NCBI GenBank assembly: GCA_013115135.1
Contig: JABANP010000523.1
Location: 1 to 36,246, forward strand
Length of the DNA stretch: 36,246 nt
Direction: 5' to 3'
Source: Perkinsus olseni
Taxonomy: Eukaryota; Perkinsozoa; Perkinsida; Perkinsidae
Shown here piece after piece: positions 1-10,704 of this stretch (within the stretch, counting starts at the first letter, position 1; the number at the start of each line of letters is the position of its first letter). The translations under genes were made by a program, and so were the position numbers. The notes under the pieces were generated by a model that was not told the DNA's origin, ran no database searches, and saw only the letters and a program-made list of their open reading frames with translations.

Positions 1-2104
1 TGCGCAGGAGCCAAGCCATGAGAACCCCCACCGAAGGAAGAACAGGGTTCCCTCACCTCCTCACAGACGTCCGAATCGACACGACGACTGCTCTGCTCGC
101 TCAGTGTCCGACAACCGACTCCGACGAACACTCGCAGCCTGTCGATACCTGCAGCCCAAGGAAAGCATATAGGTCAGCAGGACTATCCGAGGGGTGGATC
201 CGCGACTGCGAGCAAGCCTGGGGCTTCATGGTACAACATTTGACTGGGGCATTATCGGACAACCTCCGCCGTTACCTGCGACTGGGTAGGTAATCTTAAC
301 CGTCACACTTCCATTGCTGTTGATAACCTCATCCTCCATCCAAACCTCTCCTATGCGTGCTCTCACCTAGTCACGAACAAAGAGTCTGGAAAAGACGAGA
401 CCACCAGCTTACTTTTAACACGGCTCTCGAAGGGTATGCTCCCAGCTATGTACTCCTCAGGGTCAGTGACCACATTGCCGGCCGAGTCCCGGAGAGTGAC
501 AAGCGCCTCGTACGGACCTCCTCCCGCAATCTGAACTCCCAAAGGCAGCTATGCGGGGACGCCTCTACCCATGCCCACCAAGCTGCCTCGGTAAGTGAAG
601 CAATAGGGGCACTCTACGGTAGTGTGGTGTCCTCGAGGCATCGACGGACGCACTGTGATCGAGTGGGGGCCTGGGAGAACTACACTGGCCCGAGCGACCA
701 TGTCGACAGAGCTCACCCGAGACCAGCTCCTGTCGACAGATACAGGTAGCGCTCGAGCCAGCAGCGGCGGCCACCTGCCGCCCTTCCTCGACCACGCAAG
801 GTTGAGGTCCGTAGCACTGGTCTCCAACAGGCACGCCGCCCATCACAACGCCAGCCGGCAGACCATCGACGTCCACACTGAGGTCCTTGGAAACCCCAGC
901 TACGGCGGGGATGATGCTGCAGAAGAACTGCCCAGCACTCGAATAGGAGCATCTTTCATCGGCAACCCCCACCGGAGTCCCAACTCTGATAGTTACGAGC
1001 TGGCCTGTGTTCGTGGAGATGACGTTACCAAAACGATCGCGGAGCAACAGCGTCATAGTAATGTTCGTTTCATTGGCCAAGATAGGATTCGCCCTCAGGT
1101 AGTGGAGGTCGGTGTAGCGAATGATGCTCACCGGGCCATACGCCTTACTCTCAGCCATGCCCCAAGCGTACCAGCGATGTCTCTCGCGCTGCTCAAAAGT
1201 CTCCAGCGGCCCTGATCTACCAACGTCAGGACTCGACAGAGGTCCTCGGATACGTGTCCCGTTAATCGATATAGACCAGTTGCTCGGGCCAGCCCTGAAG
1301 GCGGTGAAGGCCAGGCGGACTCGGCCCAAGGGCTCATCAATGGACTCAACTTCCGGCTCAACCGACACCGGGAAGGTGTTAGACAGATAGAGGAAGTCGT
1401 CCAGGAACTCGAAGCCGCCGCATCGGGTGCGCCAGTCATTCACCGTAAGGTCGCTGCAGGACTGTCCCCACCAGGCGGTGGGGTTGGCAGCTCCAGGTGC
1501 TCATCCAAGCGATCATAGGGTGAGAGCCATGTGAGTCGGGCTTCGAGATCCCGCCTGGGGTCGAAGCCCTGAGCAGTTGTGGGATTGCCGAGGGCGTCAC
1601 GCAGAAGTAGGTCGACATACGACCGCCTGCCGACTTCGTACTGGGCTGTCGCCGTCCCGTTGGCGACGACTTGGAAGGCCGTCACTGGCCCCCTCTGGAT
1701 ATCAATAGAAAAGGGCGAGCCCTCCACATGAAGGCTGTTAACAGTCACACTCAGGTTGTGCGCCCCACAGCCTTCTAGCACAGCATGAATCACATACACC
1801 CCGTGGTCCCTGCGGCACTCGTCATAGGCTCTCCCATCACACCAAGAGGAGAGCTGCGACAGGGACTGTCGGCGTCTACTGGAGTCAGAGAAGCCAAGAC
1901 CACCGTATCCGGGTAGAAGGCGTCGCAATCGTTACCAGCCACATCACGGGTTTTGCACGTACAGCGTAGTCTGGCTTGAGGCGACAGGCTTCGTCAGATC
2001 CGAGACGCCAGCAAGCACGACACTCGTGGGGCCGAAGGGTCCACCAGGCCGCACAACTACAGGGGAACGGCGCTCCTTGGACGAAAGCTCCACGCCAAAG
2101 ATAC
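1..2104 (-). other. Filamin-type Ig repeat exons
   Basis: At least four filamin/ABP280-like repeats are visible on the minus strand. Diagnostic pieces are RDVAGND near 1.94 kb; GVYVIHAVLEGCGAHNL then SLHVEGSPFSIDIQRG (1.83-1.69 kb); LLLRDALGN (~1.6 kb); LLLRDRFGN with SAGQFFCSIIPAVAG (~1.05-0.88 kb); and VTLRDSAGNVV (~0.47 kb). The longest open stretch is 1443-565, but its last third (below ~850) reads out of the domain frame, so a short intron or an indel lies there. The repeat at 300-450 suggests that the gene continues past position 1. Confidence 0.7.
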
Positions 2105-5080
2105 CTGCTCTCGTAGTAGGGGACGCGTCTGGCGGGCCAGACTGAGCCTCACCTGCTGCTCACCACGTCCTTGGCTTGCCAATAGCTGCTGCTCCATAGG
2201 AGCCTGATGGACGCCGCATCGATGCGCTCTCGGAAGTCGACTCGGATGGTGTAGAGCTGGCCAGCTTTTAAGAGGATGTTGTTCCGCCAACCCTCACGAC
2301 GGAACACATCAACTCTTCCCCACGAGAGCGGTGTCTGTCAAAGTGAAGTAAAGCGGTGATCGGGAGGGTCGAAAATCTCACAGCCGTCTCGAGTTCGTCA
2401 GCTTGGTCACCGTCCTCAGACCAGCGCTCCACAATCAACACACCATCAACCCAGATGCGACAGTTGTCATTGGTATCAGCAATCTCGCAGTAGAAAGTGT
2501 AAGTATCGTTATACGGAGGCTGGACGAAACCCGTCCACCTGATTAGAAGAGCCCCTAAGGCATGCCCCGCTCCATGGAGCTCACCTGGCTGACACAAAGT
2601 CCGTGGACCACCTCGCGACAGGGCCGGAGACCCAGTCGAAGTCCAGGACAGGGTCGATCCTCGACTCTACCGGTGCTCCCAGGTACACCGAGTTGTCCCA
2701 GTACTGGCCGAGCAGACCGTACTGCCACACAGCGCGAAGGATGAGGGAGTAATTCCCGGCGTGATAACCTGATAGGGCTTCCAGCGTACACCGATATCAA
2801 CCACTCACCAGTGACACTGAGGTCGTATTGGCCAGTGCCCAAGTCGGTGCCTCGTACTGGACGCCGCCATAGGGGGCGTCTCCTCGGTATTGTGGAGAGG
2901 GTAGCTCCACCTAGAGAGGGCTCAAGTGAGCGCGTTCAGAGTCGCGGACTCCGCACCTCGGGTTGGCCTCGGAGACGGGCGTGCACAGCGACTTGGCCGT
3001 ATCCAACTCACACACCGGCTCGAGGTAGGTCACAAACATTCGGCCTGGCATGATCGGTCCATAGCGAAGCTGATATGGGAGTCGTTCTGACCCGACAGAC
3101 AGTTGAAGTCCTGGCTGACCAGACAGTCTCCACCGAGGTACTCCGGCATCCCCGTGACAGGATGGACGGCCTGAGCTCAGTAAAAGCCCCAGGTTTCGAC
3201 AACGACGATCGTGAAGGAAGCGAAGTGCATGGCCCCGTTCACCTGTATGCGGAGATCTGAATAGGTGACTCCCGCCGTGAGGTCCAGTGGGAAGGTGTAT
3301 GGGCCTCCTGTTAGGTAGCTACGATCCACCGCAGCCTCCAATTGAGAGGTGTAGGTCGACTGGAGATGCTTCGACGTCCCTACGCTATTTGCGGCGTAGA
3401 TGCGGAAGCCGTAGGTGAAGTCTGGCCTGACAGCAGAGGTACGATCGCGCCGCCAGACACCTCAGGGGCCACCAGGGAAAGAGTTTCCTGTGAGTGAGGA
3501 AACCAGTTGTGTGGATTGAGAAGAAGAATGACTGTTGTAGCGAGGTGGGCATGTTCCGCGGTTCAACGATGGAGCCTAGGTCTCGTGAAGGCCATCCGAC
3601 CCTCACCTCAATTCCGTGACTAAATACTCGCGTACGGTAGGGTAGCCCGTGCCGTCGTAAATCAGGTCGTAGTTACCGGTGCCACCCTCATCGACATACC
3701 TAGCAAACTGTGACTCTTCCTACGCCCGACCATAGCGGCTCTACAGCTTGTATGTATGTATCGGGCTGCCTCCGTTGTCCGGCTCCTCCCAACCCAACAA
3801 CACAGCGTCCGTACCCATGCGGGTTCGATTCACCTCGATGGTCCCCCACTGAGGCACCGAGGCTGCTATGAAGCTCACTTCGAAGCTGTTCGTGCTGTAT
3901 CTACTCGTCAAGCTAAAATAGCTGTGTTCTCCTCAGCGGGCCTACAGGGGCGTAAGTCCATCATCGTCCAGCCCTACAGCCCGGGACTTCATTCGGCAAA
4001 GGGCGTTGGTCGGCAGGCTTCCCACGGTGAACTCGACATTCGACTCACCAGTATACCTGAACCAACTCTACTCCAAAAAGTTCATTGTGCAGTATAGATA
4101 TCGTCGGTATTAGAAGAAGGTACATTTGCCGTTTTAGACATGATATTAAAATCAGATTACATAGAGGTGTTCAAAGCATCTGCTTCTCCTGAGTCCCGGG
4201 AGCGCTCCCAGAACTAAATTTAACGATGCGTGAAAGGAAGGTCTAGGTAGCGCTCATAAAGCTCAGCAGAGGCAGCCTATTGAACGCCCAGAACGTTATA
4301 CGCTATCTTGCCACTGGCTAGTTGCCAGTACGACGCATGCGCTTCGGTTTGCTAGCCAGGATCAATGCCGAATGCCAAGATAAACGTCATGTTCCCACAT
4401 ATATAACCTATACCTCACATGTGCTATCGGTAAGTCAACGGAACCATATGGGCACAGAGGCCTCGAGGGCATTCCCAAGCGGAGTGGCGTGCAGTAGCCT
4501 AACCTACACCGGTTGGAAGAGTTCTCCGCCTCCACAGTCGTTAGAGAGCACTTCAATTTGAACGGCATGATCTGGCAGTGGTGGCGTCATGAACGTTATC
4601 TTACCTGACCGCGGTAGAGTTAACCGCCGGATAACCAGCCAGGAAGTACCAAATCGTTACGCGACAGTGAGAGATCGTTCCGGCGGGATTATATTCAAGT
4701 AGGGGTATGCATCAAAAGACGAAGACTCAGAATCTACGCTCGCTTCTGGAGACCTAGATGTGATTCCCATCGACCTCGAGCGGTGGTAAGTCCATCGGGC
4801 CGGGGTTCTTCATCATCGCTCCAGTCACATCGGCACGACTACAGCGTCCGAATACCCAGCCCAGAAAACTAGTGAACCTTCATCGCTACTAACCAAGGCC
4901 GTAATACTCAAGAGGTGCACCGTGGCCTCTCCCAAAGAAGCACAGCGTGGATAGTCGTGAGAAGGCCCCTCTCACCGGGAGAGGACACCACGAGTCTAGG
5001 TGGCTCTGGGGCTGCCGGCGTTATCGCGCTCATCACAGTAGGTATACCAACAATGGGGAGGAGATACCTCCTCATGTCGA
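1..5080 (-). CDS. Multi-exon FN3 / PA14 / filamin-repeat protein (partial)
   Basis: In transcription order (right to left) the minus strand encodes FN3 segments (~5.07-3.3 kb), a filamin-like repeat end joined to a PA14 domain (~2.85-2.1 kb), then several filamin-type Ig repeats (~2.1 kb to the window edge). Introns of 40, 46, 47 and 48 nt (2769-2808, 2539-2584, 2335-2381, 2105-2152) restore the domain reading frames. This mix of FN3, PA14 and filamin folds suggests a large surface, secreted or adhesion-type protein, but I see no signal peptide or membrane segment because the 5' end is unresolved and the 3' end lies outside. At least two one-base homopolymer excesses break the frame (G-run 2062-2065, T-run 1951-1954 on the plus strand). 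They are either assembly errors or signs of decay. The assignment of all exons to one gene is inferred from order, strand and similar short introns. Confidence 0.7.
2105..2850 (-). other. PA14 domain exons with ultra-short introns
   Basis: A near-complete PA14 domain is spread over three exons. It starts with GLLGQYWDNSVYLGAPV, continues through the central RWTGFVQPPYNDTYTFY and the carbohydrate-loop-like DGVLIVERW, and ends with LYTIRVDFRE and RLLWSSS. The exon before it ends in a filamin-like GTGQYDLSVTG. Splicing out 2769-2808 (40 nt), 2539-2584 (46 nt) and 2335-2381 (47 nt), all starting GTGAG and ending CAG, keeps one frame throughout. PA14 domains in other families bind glycans or mediate adhesion; the ligand here is unknown. 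Confidence 0.8.
3260..5080 (-). other. FN3-coding exon block
   Basis: Several fibronectin type III fragments are readable on the minus strand. A strand-A start with APEPPRLVV lies near 5.0 kb. LPDHAVQIEVLSND lies near 4.55 kb. VLLGWEEPDNGGSPI, the typical W..P..GG.PI core, lies near 3.8 kb. YGFRIYAANSVGTS, the typical Y.FR..A.N..G.S end, lies near 3.4 kb. Exon borders between these pieces are only partly solved: a GTGAGG donor follows the segment ending near 3608. The fragments indicate at least three FN3 copies. About 4.1-4.4 kb and 4.65-4.9 kb within this block I can assign nothing. Confidence 0.6.
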
Positions 5081-5396
5081 GTCGTGATACAGTTAAGGAA
5101 CAACAGAGAAAAGAGGTACTGGTGATCGTAAGGCTTCATTCAACTAATCGATACCACCAAGACTCCTGTACGGAGGAATCTTTGTGACCTGAGTGGACTG
5201 AGAGTGTCCATGCCCAGTCAGCGCAGGCTGTGGTAGCTTCTCTTGGCAAGCCGATCAATGAAGAGAAATTATCTCGTTCACTTCGCTCCGCTCAACCGCG
5301 ACGATTCACACAGCAACAAAACACCTCTAGCACACGAGAGAAGTTGGTGCACATCGCAATATGACAGCCGAGCGGGGTCATCCTTGGCCATGCTCC

Positions 5397-6027
5397 TCAG
5401 CAGTGGCCCGAAGAGTTGAAACAGGTAACGGAGATCTCATTCTCGCCCTCCGCGGAAGCATCTTCAAGGTTTTGAGCCTGCGGAGGGCCCTCGGTGGATC
5501 TCCTTCCGAACTCTCTGAGCAGCTCTCCCTCGCTCACACGACCACCAGTCTCGTAAATACGTCGCTGAAAAGACAGGCTCGCCAGAAAAAAAGAACTGCG
5601 CTCATCGTCACCTCCCACGACCATGGGCTGGGCAACTCGTTTGGCTCTCCCACATGAAAAATCTTGAGCTCGTCAGTAGCGTAGAGATACACTTCCCTCA
5701 GGAACCGCATGAACCTCATGAACGTAAACGAAGAGCAACCCATCCAGCCTGGATGATCCAGGTCAACCCGTTGAGGGGCATCTGCTGCGACACGACTGTC
5801 CGTCCGTTTATCACCATAGTTCTACTCAACCGAATGTGGACCCGAGATCCCACGGACCACGCTGGCCTACGACCGACCGTACGAAGAACCATCGCCAACG
5901 GGGCTCCTGATGGCCCTTTGAACTGTTTCGAGGGATTTTGGTAAGTCAAACGGCCTGAGCGTGCGCATCGCTCCGCTAGCATGGTGAATTTAAGAGTTAC
6001 TAGTAATGGGAATGATGCCAGGGCCAA
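5397..6027 (-). CDS. Possible coding stretch, unrecognised
   Basis: Overlapping minus-strand frames are open at 6027-5716 and 5743-5397. The first contains a hydrophobic tract reading LNGLTWIIQAGW near 5.76 kb. I do not recognise a domain. It lies upstream of, and on the same strand as, the FN3/PA14 gene and could be its 5' exons or a separate gene. No mirror copy exists in the window because the right end of the palindrome is cut by the transposon array. Between 5080 and 5397 I see nothing assignable. Confidence 0.2.
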
Positions 6028-6057
6028 TGCCTTACCCTAATCCGTGGTTCATATACC

Positions 6058-6711
6058 TTATATGAGCCAGCTCGTGGAATAGTACTGCCATGAGCGTAGA
6101 GTCGGAGAGCAGGGGGCTCTCCCAGTTCTGGATGGACCATCGACCGAATGCGAACTCTTATGTGATTCAAGTATCTGCAAGCGCGACTTGACCATTAGGG
6201 AGAGAAGTCCATGTGGTAAATTAGGTCTACGGGCTTCTCTGCTCTGTGCAACTCGAGTCACTGAACGGTGCGGTGAAGACGAACAGCGATGCTTCTCACT
6301 TGGGCCCCTCGTCCTTCTCGACAACAACTCTGTTATTACTAGCTGCATCGCTTCGCCTTCTGCGGCCGGTATTCTGAAGGACCGCTGCGTGACTTGATCC
6401 GTCAACGCCACCCGGCGTCGGGCAGACCACACTTTGCTTCTTTCCTCGATCTCCGGCTGCTGCTGCTGCTTGGCCTTCCGAGATACTTCCCGGATTGTAA
6501 CTCCGGCCTTCCTCGCATCCGGCGGTTGTTCCGACAGATAAGAGTACCTTGATTCATGATCGAGCCAGATACGTCTCCCGGACCCATCGCTACGCGATCG
6601 CCTATCATTAGACTTCTCGATAAGTCGCAATTTCGTTCTCACGCGTTCGTTCGAGTAAGAAGGAGAAAGAATTAGAGAATCAGCCGGAAGTTTTGCTTGG
6701 ACATGTGCCAA
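6058..6711 (-). CDS. Hypothetical protein with short polyQ tract
   Basis: An open frame of 217 codons, rich in Arg, Ser and Lys, with a QQQQ run near residue 80. The mirror copy has one extra CAG, a three-base change that keeps this frame, which mildly supports coding. The frame runs straight across 6407, the last position shared with the right arm, so the left copy is the uninterrupted version of a sequence broken on the right. I recognise no domain. Low-complexity composition leaves room for a chance ORF. Confidence 0.35.
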   Translation of the reverse strand: MAHVQAKLPADSLILSPSYSNERVRTKLRLIEKSNDRRSRSDGSGRRIWLDHESRYSYLSEQPPDARKAGVTIREVSRKAKQQQQPEIEERSKVWSARRRVALTDQVTQRSFRIPAAEGEAMQLVITELLSRRTRGPSEKHRCSSSPHRSVTRVAQSREARRPNLPHGLLSLMVKSRLQILESHKSSHSVDGPSRTGRAPCSPTLRSWQYYSTSWLI

Positions 6712-6721
6712 GCTCGGTCTA

Positions 6722-7300
6722 GTCGGCGTCGCTCTCTCCGATCACAGCGAACATCCGCTGTGCCACTAGAGCGCTCCGCCGTTGGGTAGAACCATGCCCT
6801 CGAAAGACCTACCGTAAATTGAAGTGCTTGGCGATTGGCATGGCGACATCCGTATTGAGCTGATGAAGTTTGAGGACCACTCTGTGCCTGCATCACAGAA
6901 GCCTGATGAACGTGGTGTCTGGGTTCGACAACAATAATACTGACCTGTTCTCCAAGGGAACCTTCCGACCGTCCGCAGTCTTCGTGAACGCAAACGTGAA
7001 ATACCGGTGCGATACAGCGGCCGCCATTGACACAGCCATCTGAGGCGAGAGGCTTGCCGCAACCTCCTGGCTGGCACGAAAATGCTAGTGGATGGTATGA
7101 AGCTAAGAAGAGGCACGTCCCACCTCTTCATCCGCCTCTCGTTTCCGCTTCTCGATGGCCGCAGGGGAGATGCGCGCCGCAACAGGTATGGGTGGCAATG
7201 AGAACGTCCTCCTTTCCCTAGCTGGGGATATTTCGAGAGGTTCAAGAGTGTGCTTCCAAGACCCTATGTCACGTCCGGGAGCGCGCCGTGCTGCCTGCGC
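6722..7300 (-). CDS. Unrecognised spliced protein (left copy)
   Basis: This is the mirror of the 27337-27918 plus-strand gene, where the exon structure is clearer. The left copy is ~93-95% similar and retains the splice-site positions. A longer uninterrupted frame at 7245-6766 exists in another phase, but the phase joined by introns reads more like protein. The function is unknown. Confidence 0.35.
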
Positions 7301-7374
7301 GTCGTGGAGGGTAAACTGAGAGCCTTGAACCAGGACACAAAACAGTAGCGGACATGCACCGATGGATATGTCCC

Positions 7375-7707
7375 TTAGCAGGTACTCCTTACCTTTCGGG
7401 AGGGCGACCGACGACGGACGAGTCCTTCTTCCACGTCACAATGGACGCTCCCAGCAATATTAAGTTTCTTCGGAAACCTCGGCACAGGAGGCTTAGCAGT
7501 GAAGCACGTGTGTTCAGAAGCATCATCATCAGCACCCCATCGGGGGTTAGCTGCGCTCCCTCGAGCTTCGGGTGGCAACTCTGGGCGTCTTGGTGGTAGT
7601 GGGGATAACTCCAGCGGTTCACACAGCGGCGCTGTCCTTCGCCGCCGTCTGACGACTGGTTGGGATCTCGACCGCTTCCGAGGCACACTTGGCGTCGTAT
7701 CAACCAC
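7375..7707 (-). CDS. Arg/Ser- and Pro-rich protein segment (left copy)
   Basis: The 110-codon frame starts MVDTTPSVPRKRSRSQP, followed by a poly-Arg run and proline-rich sequence. It then has an acidic DDD patch and ends near a likely splice donor after RRRSPSRK (GTAAGG). It may be an upstream exon of the gene at 6722-7300, since spacing and strand fit. The basic RS-like tract suggests a nuclear or RNA-associated protein, but nothing specific can be claimed. Confidence 0.35.
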   Translation of the reverse strand: MVDTTPSVPRKRSRSQPVVRRRRRTAPLCEPLELSPLPPRRPELPPEARGSAANPRWGADDDASEHTCFTAKPPVPRFPKKLNIAGSVHCDVEEGLVRRRSPSRKVRSTC

Positions 7708-7776
7708 GGGAGCTTCAGCCTAGAGCACTCCAAGCGAGACACATTGGTGCACCGACGAGAGGCAACCGTAAACCCG

Positions 7777-8004
7777 TCACTTTCTGCGTCTTTGCGTAGT
7801 CGCCGAAGGTTGTGGTGGGAGTTGCCGTGACTCGGAGTGGAGGTAGCTGAGAGGGAGTCGCATAGCAGTGGCCTCGATGCAGGTTCCGTTACTCACCAAA
7901 ACCACAGGTTTCTGTGGAACCTTTCGCTGCTGTAGTGTCACGGTCTTTGCAGCTACGAATAGATCCGGGACAACAACAGGCATCAACGCACCATCGATGC
8001 ACAA
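7777..8004 (-). CDS. Small conserved hypothetical (left copy)
   Basis: A frame containing MPVVVPDLFVAAKTVTLQQ and, at its end, SYLHSESRQL. The two arms are only ~80% alike here, yet the same frame stays open in both and many differences are conservative. This is the best evidence that it codes. It could be a 5' exon of the Arg/Ser-rich gene immediately downstream. The function is unknown. Confidence 0.35.
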   Translation of the reverse strand: MCIDGALMPVVVPDLFVAAKTVTLQQRKVPQKPVVLVSNGTCIEATAMRLPLSYLHSESRQLPPQPSATTQRRRK

Positions 8005-8009
8005 AAAGC

Positions 8010-9130
8010 AAACTTCGCAGTGTGCCCAGTCCCAAACGCAAAATGATACTGAACAACTGAGGGGCCCGTGGGTCGGACCAATTTTAGATCCGAGAACAGT
8101 GTCCTCACGGCATGAACCTCAACTACTCACTCTGTACGCTTACTCTGCACGTGTGGTGGAGACCGTGTGAAACTCAGTTCATCGGCTAGTGGCAGCTTCG
8201 TATCCATCCTACAGACGAGCTGGTGATGGTGACAAAAATCCGCAGTATTCCACCAGCTACCCGTAGCCGACTGCGCAGATAGCCAAAGAAAGGGCTGATG
8301 CTGCGACCATCGTAGTGATGAACATGCCGCCCGAACGTACCCCATTTCAACCCTGGAGAAGACGCAGCGTCTCAGGCACTCTTTTGAAGGTAGCCGGTTA
8401 CTAGAGGATTGCCGCCCCCACTCCACGGACTTTGCACCAACCAACTTCCCCTCGCACAATAGTATCTACAATAAATAACCACCTGGTGCACGGCAAGCGC
8501 AGACTGTTGCTTTCGATCCATTCGATGACTTCGAAGTCATCGAATGAATGAAATCCAGAATATGGATGGAAGTCATTGACTTTCGAAGGAAACCGGATCG
8601 TCTATGTACTGAACTCCCTCAAAATCTCAAGTTGGAAGCAACCAACTCCGGAGCAGAAGTGGGATGGAATTCCGGGAAGCGTCAAATATATGTAGATCCC
8701 TGGGGATTGCGGGGATGGTCCAGATAGACGGAGCGCATGCGTAGGCACTCTTCAAGCCTCGGGGAGCTCGCGAGGCAGAGGAGAGCAGACTCTACCCTAA
8801 CAGAGTCTGCGTAGGGTCCTTGTAACGAGTCCTTGTCATAGTCACTCGGTATTGATAGGTGCCACGCTCTGTGTAGTAAATAATGACTCACCTGTCGCAG
8901 AACGGGCCGGAGCAGACCCCCGCGACTCATGCCGATCATGTAAAGATTGAATGTTGTAGTTGCTTAGCGGAATGCGTACATACTCGAGTGTCGGCAGCGG
9001 TCGAGAGCAGGAAGAATGGACTAACTAAGACATAGTTGACGATTATCGGCCTCAAGCCTGGGAGTGTAGCTATTGTCGGGAGTTGAGTCTCTGAGAGACT
9101 CGGGCTTGCACCCTACTAGGGTGACCCTAG
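8010..9130. other. Diverged arm segment without assignable gene (left)
   Basis: This segment aligns with the reverse complement of ~25.5-26.65 kb at ~75-80%, for example the stretch around 8300 and that around 26290, and the block around 8720-8780 against 25800-25860. Open frames here are not conserved between the arms. It includes a perfect 28-bp palindrome at 8519-8546 that the right arm lacks. I assign no gene. Confidence 0.5.
8519..8546. repeat. Perfect 28-bp palindrome
   Basis: Two 14-bp halves (CATTCGATGACTTC and its exact reverse complement) abut with no spacer. It lies inside a short stretch that is missing from the corresponding place in the right arm (~26.08 kb), so it is a recent insertion on the left or a loss on the right. 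Confidence 0.8.
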
Positions 9131-9171
9131 CTGCGCCATCCTTTCGAGGTTAGGTGCTGCTAATGACTCCT

Positions 9172-9574
9172 TCACGTTTGCGCAGCACACATCTGACATG
9201 AGCCTCGATGGCTTTCGACTAGATCAATTCGGTCACTCGGCTCCCTCGCGCACAGTTGAGAAGATCTCTCGATATGCGTATCTCCAGCGGAGTTCTCAAA
9301 GTGAAAGCTCGCCATCAATTCTGTCGCTGCTGAACATGTCCTCGTCACTCGCGCGGGCGAAATGGGACGTCGTGCCGATCTCGATACAGCGACCAGAAGA
9401 TGATTGAATTGACTCAGTGATAGCCGAGGGCGGAGGGTTTCCAATGTGGTACGCTCTATCTGAAAGGAGGATCTCACCGACGCGCACCGCAAAGAAGCGA
9501 AAGATTCCCGAACTGAACCTCCGCCTCACCGAACGAGCTCCGCCTCTAGAGTGTGAATCCCAGTAGGCCGACAA
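9172..9574 (-). CDS. Unrecognised protein segment (left copy)
   Basis: Open minus-strand frames include VGEILLSDRAYHIG and SRSARRPISP-type phases. A distal piece ELMASFHFENSAGDTHIE leads to a CQMC pair. On the right the two halves are separated by ~2.46 kb (near 22.85 and 25.31 kb). Either the left arm lost that DNA or the right arm gained it. No domain is recognised and the phase is uncertain. Confidence 0.25.
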
Positions 9575-9887
9575 ACTCCTTCCACTAAGATCGGGAAGTC
9601 ACCCCGAGCGCAGAGAATCTTGAATTCATCAGCCGACTGCATACGGAGCGCTGCCGAAGGGTACTAGGACACTATTTGACACGTCTCATACTCGGGGATT
9701 CGTAACCCATGTACTGGAAAGGGGAAAACCCGAGGAAATTCGATCATACTTACTTATTTTTCCCAGACGCAGCGACGTCCTCAGATGCCTGCGCGAGATC
9801 GGCGTGACTGAGCAGCAAGACACGTAACTGAAAGTACCACCTCTTGCGATGACCGTGTCGAGGAACGTATCTTATGCGACGCGGTTA

Positions 9888-10200
9888 TTAAAGTTTCCAG
9901 CTCCTGGGCAGAACAGAGAGAGAAAGACGAGACACTGATCGACGGCATCTCAGCCTCCGATCAGTCCTCCTTTTTCCAACCCGTGAGAGTGAGCCGCTGG
10001 CAGAGGTTCGAAGAACGAGATATCTTTCAACCGGCTGCGACTTACTCGGTGCTCGTCGCTGGACACTGAGACTGATAAAGTCGTCGAATGAGCCTGAGTG
10101 GCTCCTCGTCGTTGACGGCATCGCCGATCCCTCGTACTTCGGCGACCCACCTCCCGTGGACCTGCGAAATCGACATCATCAACATACATCATCAAAGCCG
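9888..10200 (-). CDS. Weak hypothetical coding segment (left copy)
   Basis: Three phases are partly open. The most protein-like phase reads SFDDFISL after a Ser/Thr-rich tract. The same block is kept in the right arm (21990-22290), with small indels that change phase. It may be a short exon of an unrecognised gene or conserved non-coding sequence. Confidence 0.15.
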
Positions 10201-10704
10201 ATCAGAGAGCAAATTTCGCGGGCTACAACTGAAGAAAGATAGCTGTCAATGAACAGCAACTGATTGCGAGCGGAGTCGAGGTGATACGACTAGTCTCTAT
10301 ACTGGTCGAAAAGTCCCGCCAGCACTGCTTCCAACCGCCTCCTCTTCCTCTCTCCTTCTTATAAGTTTCACCCGCTTGGCCCTGTACAAGCTATACGTGC
10401 AGCCGCCTCTGACGTCATCACACGCCGTACACGTACCTTGATGGAGTGCTGATAGCATTCAGCTGACTAGCGACGAAGCGGTATCTCTCCAACCACGACG
10501 GGCAATAGATTCTCGAAACCTAGCAGATGCTTTAACTTCAATAAAATTTCTGTATTTTTGGCTCTACGAAAATGCTCGGAAAAGAGACTACCAACTCACG
10601 CACTTTCTCGCGTCGAGAAGAAGACAGCCTTCTGTGATCGTTGCCTTACGATTGACGCACGTGAGGCCATCGATAGCAATACTTGCTGCCAACAGCGCAG
10701 TGCG

